Part shown: positions 49,854-51,245 of the stretch, piece after piece
How positions within the stretch are numbered: position 1 is the first letter of the stretch
How the letters are laid out: every line of letters begins with the position of its first letter
Assembly (NCBI GenBank): GCA_031285205.1
Contig: JAITWO010000024.1
Span: 1-51,245, forward strand
Length of the DNA: 51,245 nucleotides
Source: Methanomassiliicoccaceae archaeon
GTDB lineage: Archaea; Thermoplasmatota; Thermoplasmata; Methanomassiliicoccales; Methanomethylophilaceae
Direction of reading: 5' to 3'
Notes under the pieces: model-generated
Database searches by the model: none
Seen by the model: the letters and a program-made list of their open reading frames with translations, nothing else
Told to the model about the DNA's origin: nothing
Position numbers and translations under genes: made by a program

Positions 49854-51245
49854 GTGCACCTGTTCCCCTATACGCCGAGAGGCTCTCAGAAGGATTTCGT
49901 AGATCTTGTAGATAGATGTGTGAGAGGGGGCGTTCCATGCATACTCGAATCGGGAACAGGAACGGGAAAGACGATATGCGCCCTGGCGGGCGCATTGCCC
50001 TATGCCCTTGAGAAGAGGAAAAGGATCGTATACCTTACAAGGACAGGGTCGCAGCAGAAACAGGCGATACTCGAGCTGAGGAAGATATCGTCGATAAGGA
50101 AGATCTTTGCGGTGGGGATACAGGGGAGAAGCGCATCCACGTGCCCAAAGATATTGTCCGATCCGGAACTTATGACCGGATCGCCGGAGGAACTGTCCAG
50201 ATTCTGTTCCGAATTCAAAAAGCGGACCGGAACGGAAAAGGGATGCAAATTCTATGATAACATACTCACAACGGACATGAACGAGCACATAGGATACTGT
50301 AGCGGGAAGATGCCCACATCCGATGAGCTCACGGCGTACATGATGCACCGTTGCCTGTGTCCCTATGAGATGATGAAGCGGCTCGTGGAGAAGGCGGATG
50401 TGGTGATAGCTCCGTACCACTTCATGTTCATGCAGGGAACGAGGGAGCGTTTCCTCGGGTGGATGAACACCGTCCTGAGGGACGTCATCATAATAGTGGA
50501 CGAGGCGCACAACCTCCCGGACCATCTGCGGGAGGTCATGACGGCAAGATACACGATCCATGCGCTGGACCTCGCCGGGAGCGAAGCAAAGGAATGGAAT
50601 GACCCGGAAGTGAGCAGCGGCATATCCGCTACGGATTTCATCGATGCGGTGCGCAGACTGATGTTCACCGCGAAACGCGAGTACCTGATGGGCGAGGAGG
50701 ACGGTCTCATACCTCCGTACTTCCTCGAGGACGGCATGATGGAAGAACTTCACGTGACATCGGTGAAGATAAGGAACATATGCAAGGCGCTGGTGGAGCA
50801 CGGGGAAGTGGTCGCCGAGACGAAGAAGGCCGCAGGAAAACTACCGAGGTCGTACATGAGGTCCCTCGGTGCGTTCATACAGTTCTGGCTCGATTCCGAG
50901 GACGAGATATACGTGAAACTGATAATAGATGGGGACACGGCATTGGAAGCATTCTGCATGGACCCATACTATGCCGCCGAGCCGTTGCGGTCGTGCTGCG
51001 CGTCGGTGAGCATGTCCGGGACGCTTGAACCGCTGACCGAATACCAGAACATCCTGGGGCTGGAGGACGCAGAACTGCAGAGGTTCGCGTCACCGTTCGA
51101 TCCCGGTAATCTTTCAGTGATGAACGCAACGGACGTGACGACAAGGTATGAGGAGATGAGGCAGGACGAATCGATGATACCGAGGATGGAGGACCATATC
51201 GTCAATGTGATAAGCTGCGTGAAAAAGAATGCGGCGGTATTCTTC
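49854..51245 (+). CDS. XPD/Rad3-family DNA helicase, 5' part
   Basis: The first 464 codons of a superfamily 2 iron-sulfur helicase; the gene continues past the window. Seen: the Q-like start 'HLFPYTPRGSQKDFVDLV', Walker A 'LESGTGTGKTICALAGALPYA', motif Ia 'VYLTRTGSQQKQAI', four Cys likely to bind the [4Fe-4S] cluster in 'STCPKIL', 'FCSEF' or 'GCKFYD', 'YCSGKMP' and 'CLCPYEMMKRL', Walker B 'IIIVDEAHNLPDH', and 'SVSMSGTLEPLTEY' of motif III. XPD unwinds DNA 5' to 3' in repair. The GTG at 49854 follows a TATA-like element by 25 bases; a TTG at 49848 is also possible. No in-frame ATG lies close to the domain start. Confidence 0.88.
   Translation, partial: MHLFPYTPRGSQKDFVDLVDRCVRGGVPCILESGTGTGKTICALAGALPYALEKRKRIVYLTRTGSQQKQAILELRKISSIRKIFAVGIQGRSASTCPKILSDPELMTGSPEELSRFCSEFKKRTGTEKGCKFYDNILTTDMNEHIGYCSGKMPTSDELTAYMMHRCLCPYEMMKRLVEKADVVIAPYHFMFMQGTRERFLGWMNTVLRDVIIIVDEAHNLPDHLREVMTARYTIHALDLAGSEAKEWNDPEVSSGISATDFIDAVRRLMFTAKREYLMGEEDGLIPPYFLEDGMMEELHVTSVKIRNICKALVEHGEVVAETKKAAGKLPRSYMRSLGAFIQFWLDSEDEIYVKLIIDGDTALEAFCMDPYYAAEPLRSCCASVSMSGTLEPLTEYQNILGLEDAELQRFASPFDPGNLSVMNATDVTTRYEEMRQDESMIPRMEDHIVNVISCVKKNAAVFF

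Overview
The window is a gene-dense stretch of an archaeal chromosome. Archaeal-type information genes settle the domain: the proteasomal ATPase PAN, an RPA gene with its partner, a GINS subunit, an archaeal MBF1, rpoK-rpsB, a GPN GTPase, a HerA-type ATPase and an XPD-type helicase. So do the archaeal routes to CoA (pantoate kinase), FMN (CTP-dependent riboflavin kinase) and IMP (PurP). All 53 complete genes I could assign end in TGA (about forty) or TAA (about a dozen); none ends in TAG. With the Thermoplasmata-like gene content, this points to a Methanomassiliicoccales-type methanogen in which TAG may encode pyrrolysine. That placement is inference, since no pyl or methanogenesis gene lies in the window.

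Layout. Positions 1-16,000 are accessory-rich: a phytoene-desaturase-like flavoprotein, two MNT/HepT toxin-antitoxin modules (the second with a broken HepT), C_GCAxxG_C_C, DUF3788, DUF1848 and DUF3784 proteins, a small ferritin-like protein, an unlisted 44-residue zinc ribbon, a GtrA protein, a 5'-nucleotidase-like phosphoesterase, a YdeI/OmdA protein, an AT-rich orphan and a DUF4143 ATPase, ending at a tRNA-Lys gene. Several of these families are common in anaerobic gut bacteria, which suggests exchange. The longest non-coding gaps are here (7107-7561, 7862-8251, 9407-9817, 12901-13396) and they hold the most unusual signals.

Positions 16,100-31,800 are mostly core. A long plus-strand run goes DUF167, TOPRIM, gcvPA, gcvPB, tmk, coaBC, pantoate kinase. 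DUF357 and the HerA-type ATPase are on the minus strand, followed by prs-proS, DUF1638, a TrmI-type tRNA methyltransferase and ribK. Positions 32,000-51,245 carry a duplicated DUF998 membrane protein, the GPN GTPase, PAN, MBF1, rpoK-rpsB, a MEMO protein, the RPA pair, an RND/MMPL exporter, purP, an aspartate-type aminotransferase, a serine-biosynthesis pair (class V aminotransferase plus serA), a small DUF6015-like protein and the 5' part of an XPD-family helicase cut by the window edge.

Genes that work together: gcvPA+gcvPB form one glycine decarboxylase; coaBC and pantoate kinase act in CoA synthesis; prs supplies PRPP, the precursor of the pathway in which purP acts; RPA and its partner overlap by ATGA; the aminotransferase and SerA make phosphoserine. 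Many genes appear leaderless, with a TATA box about 25-29 bases before the start codon, and I used this spacing to choose starts.

The most interesting unexplained structure is a pair of related promoter-plus-hairpin units at about 7341-7467 and 7865-7999. They flank a small membrane-protein gene, share a long dyad operator, and have stems that change in a compensatory way between copies. No CRISPR array or intact insertion sequence was seen.
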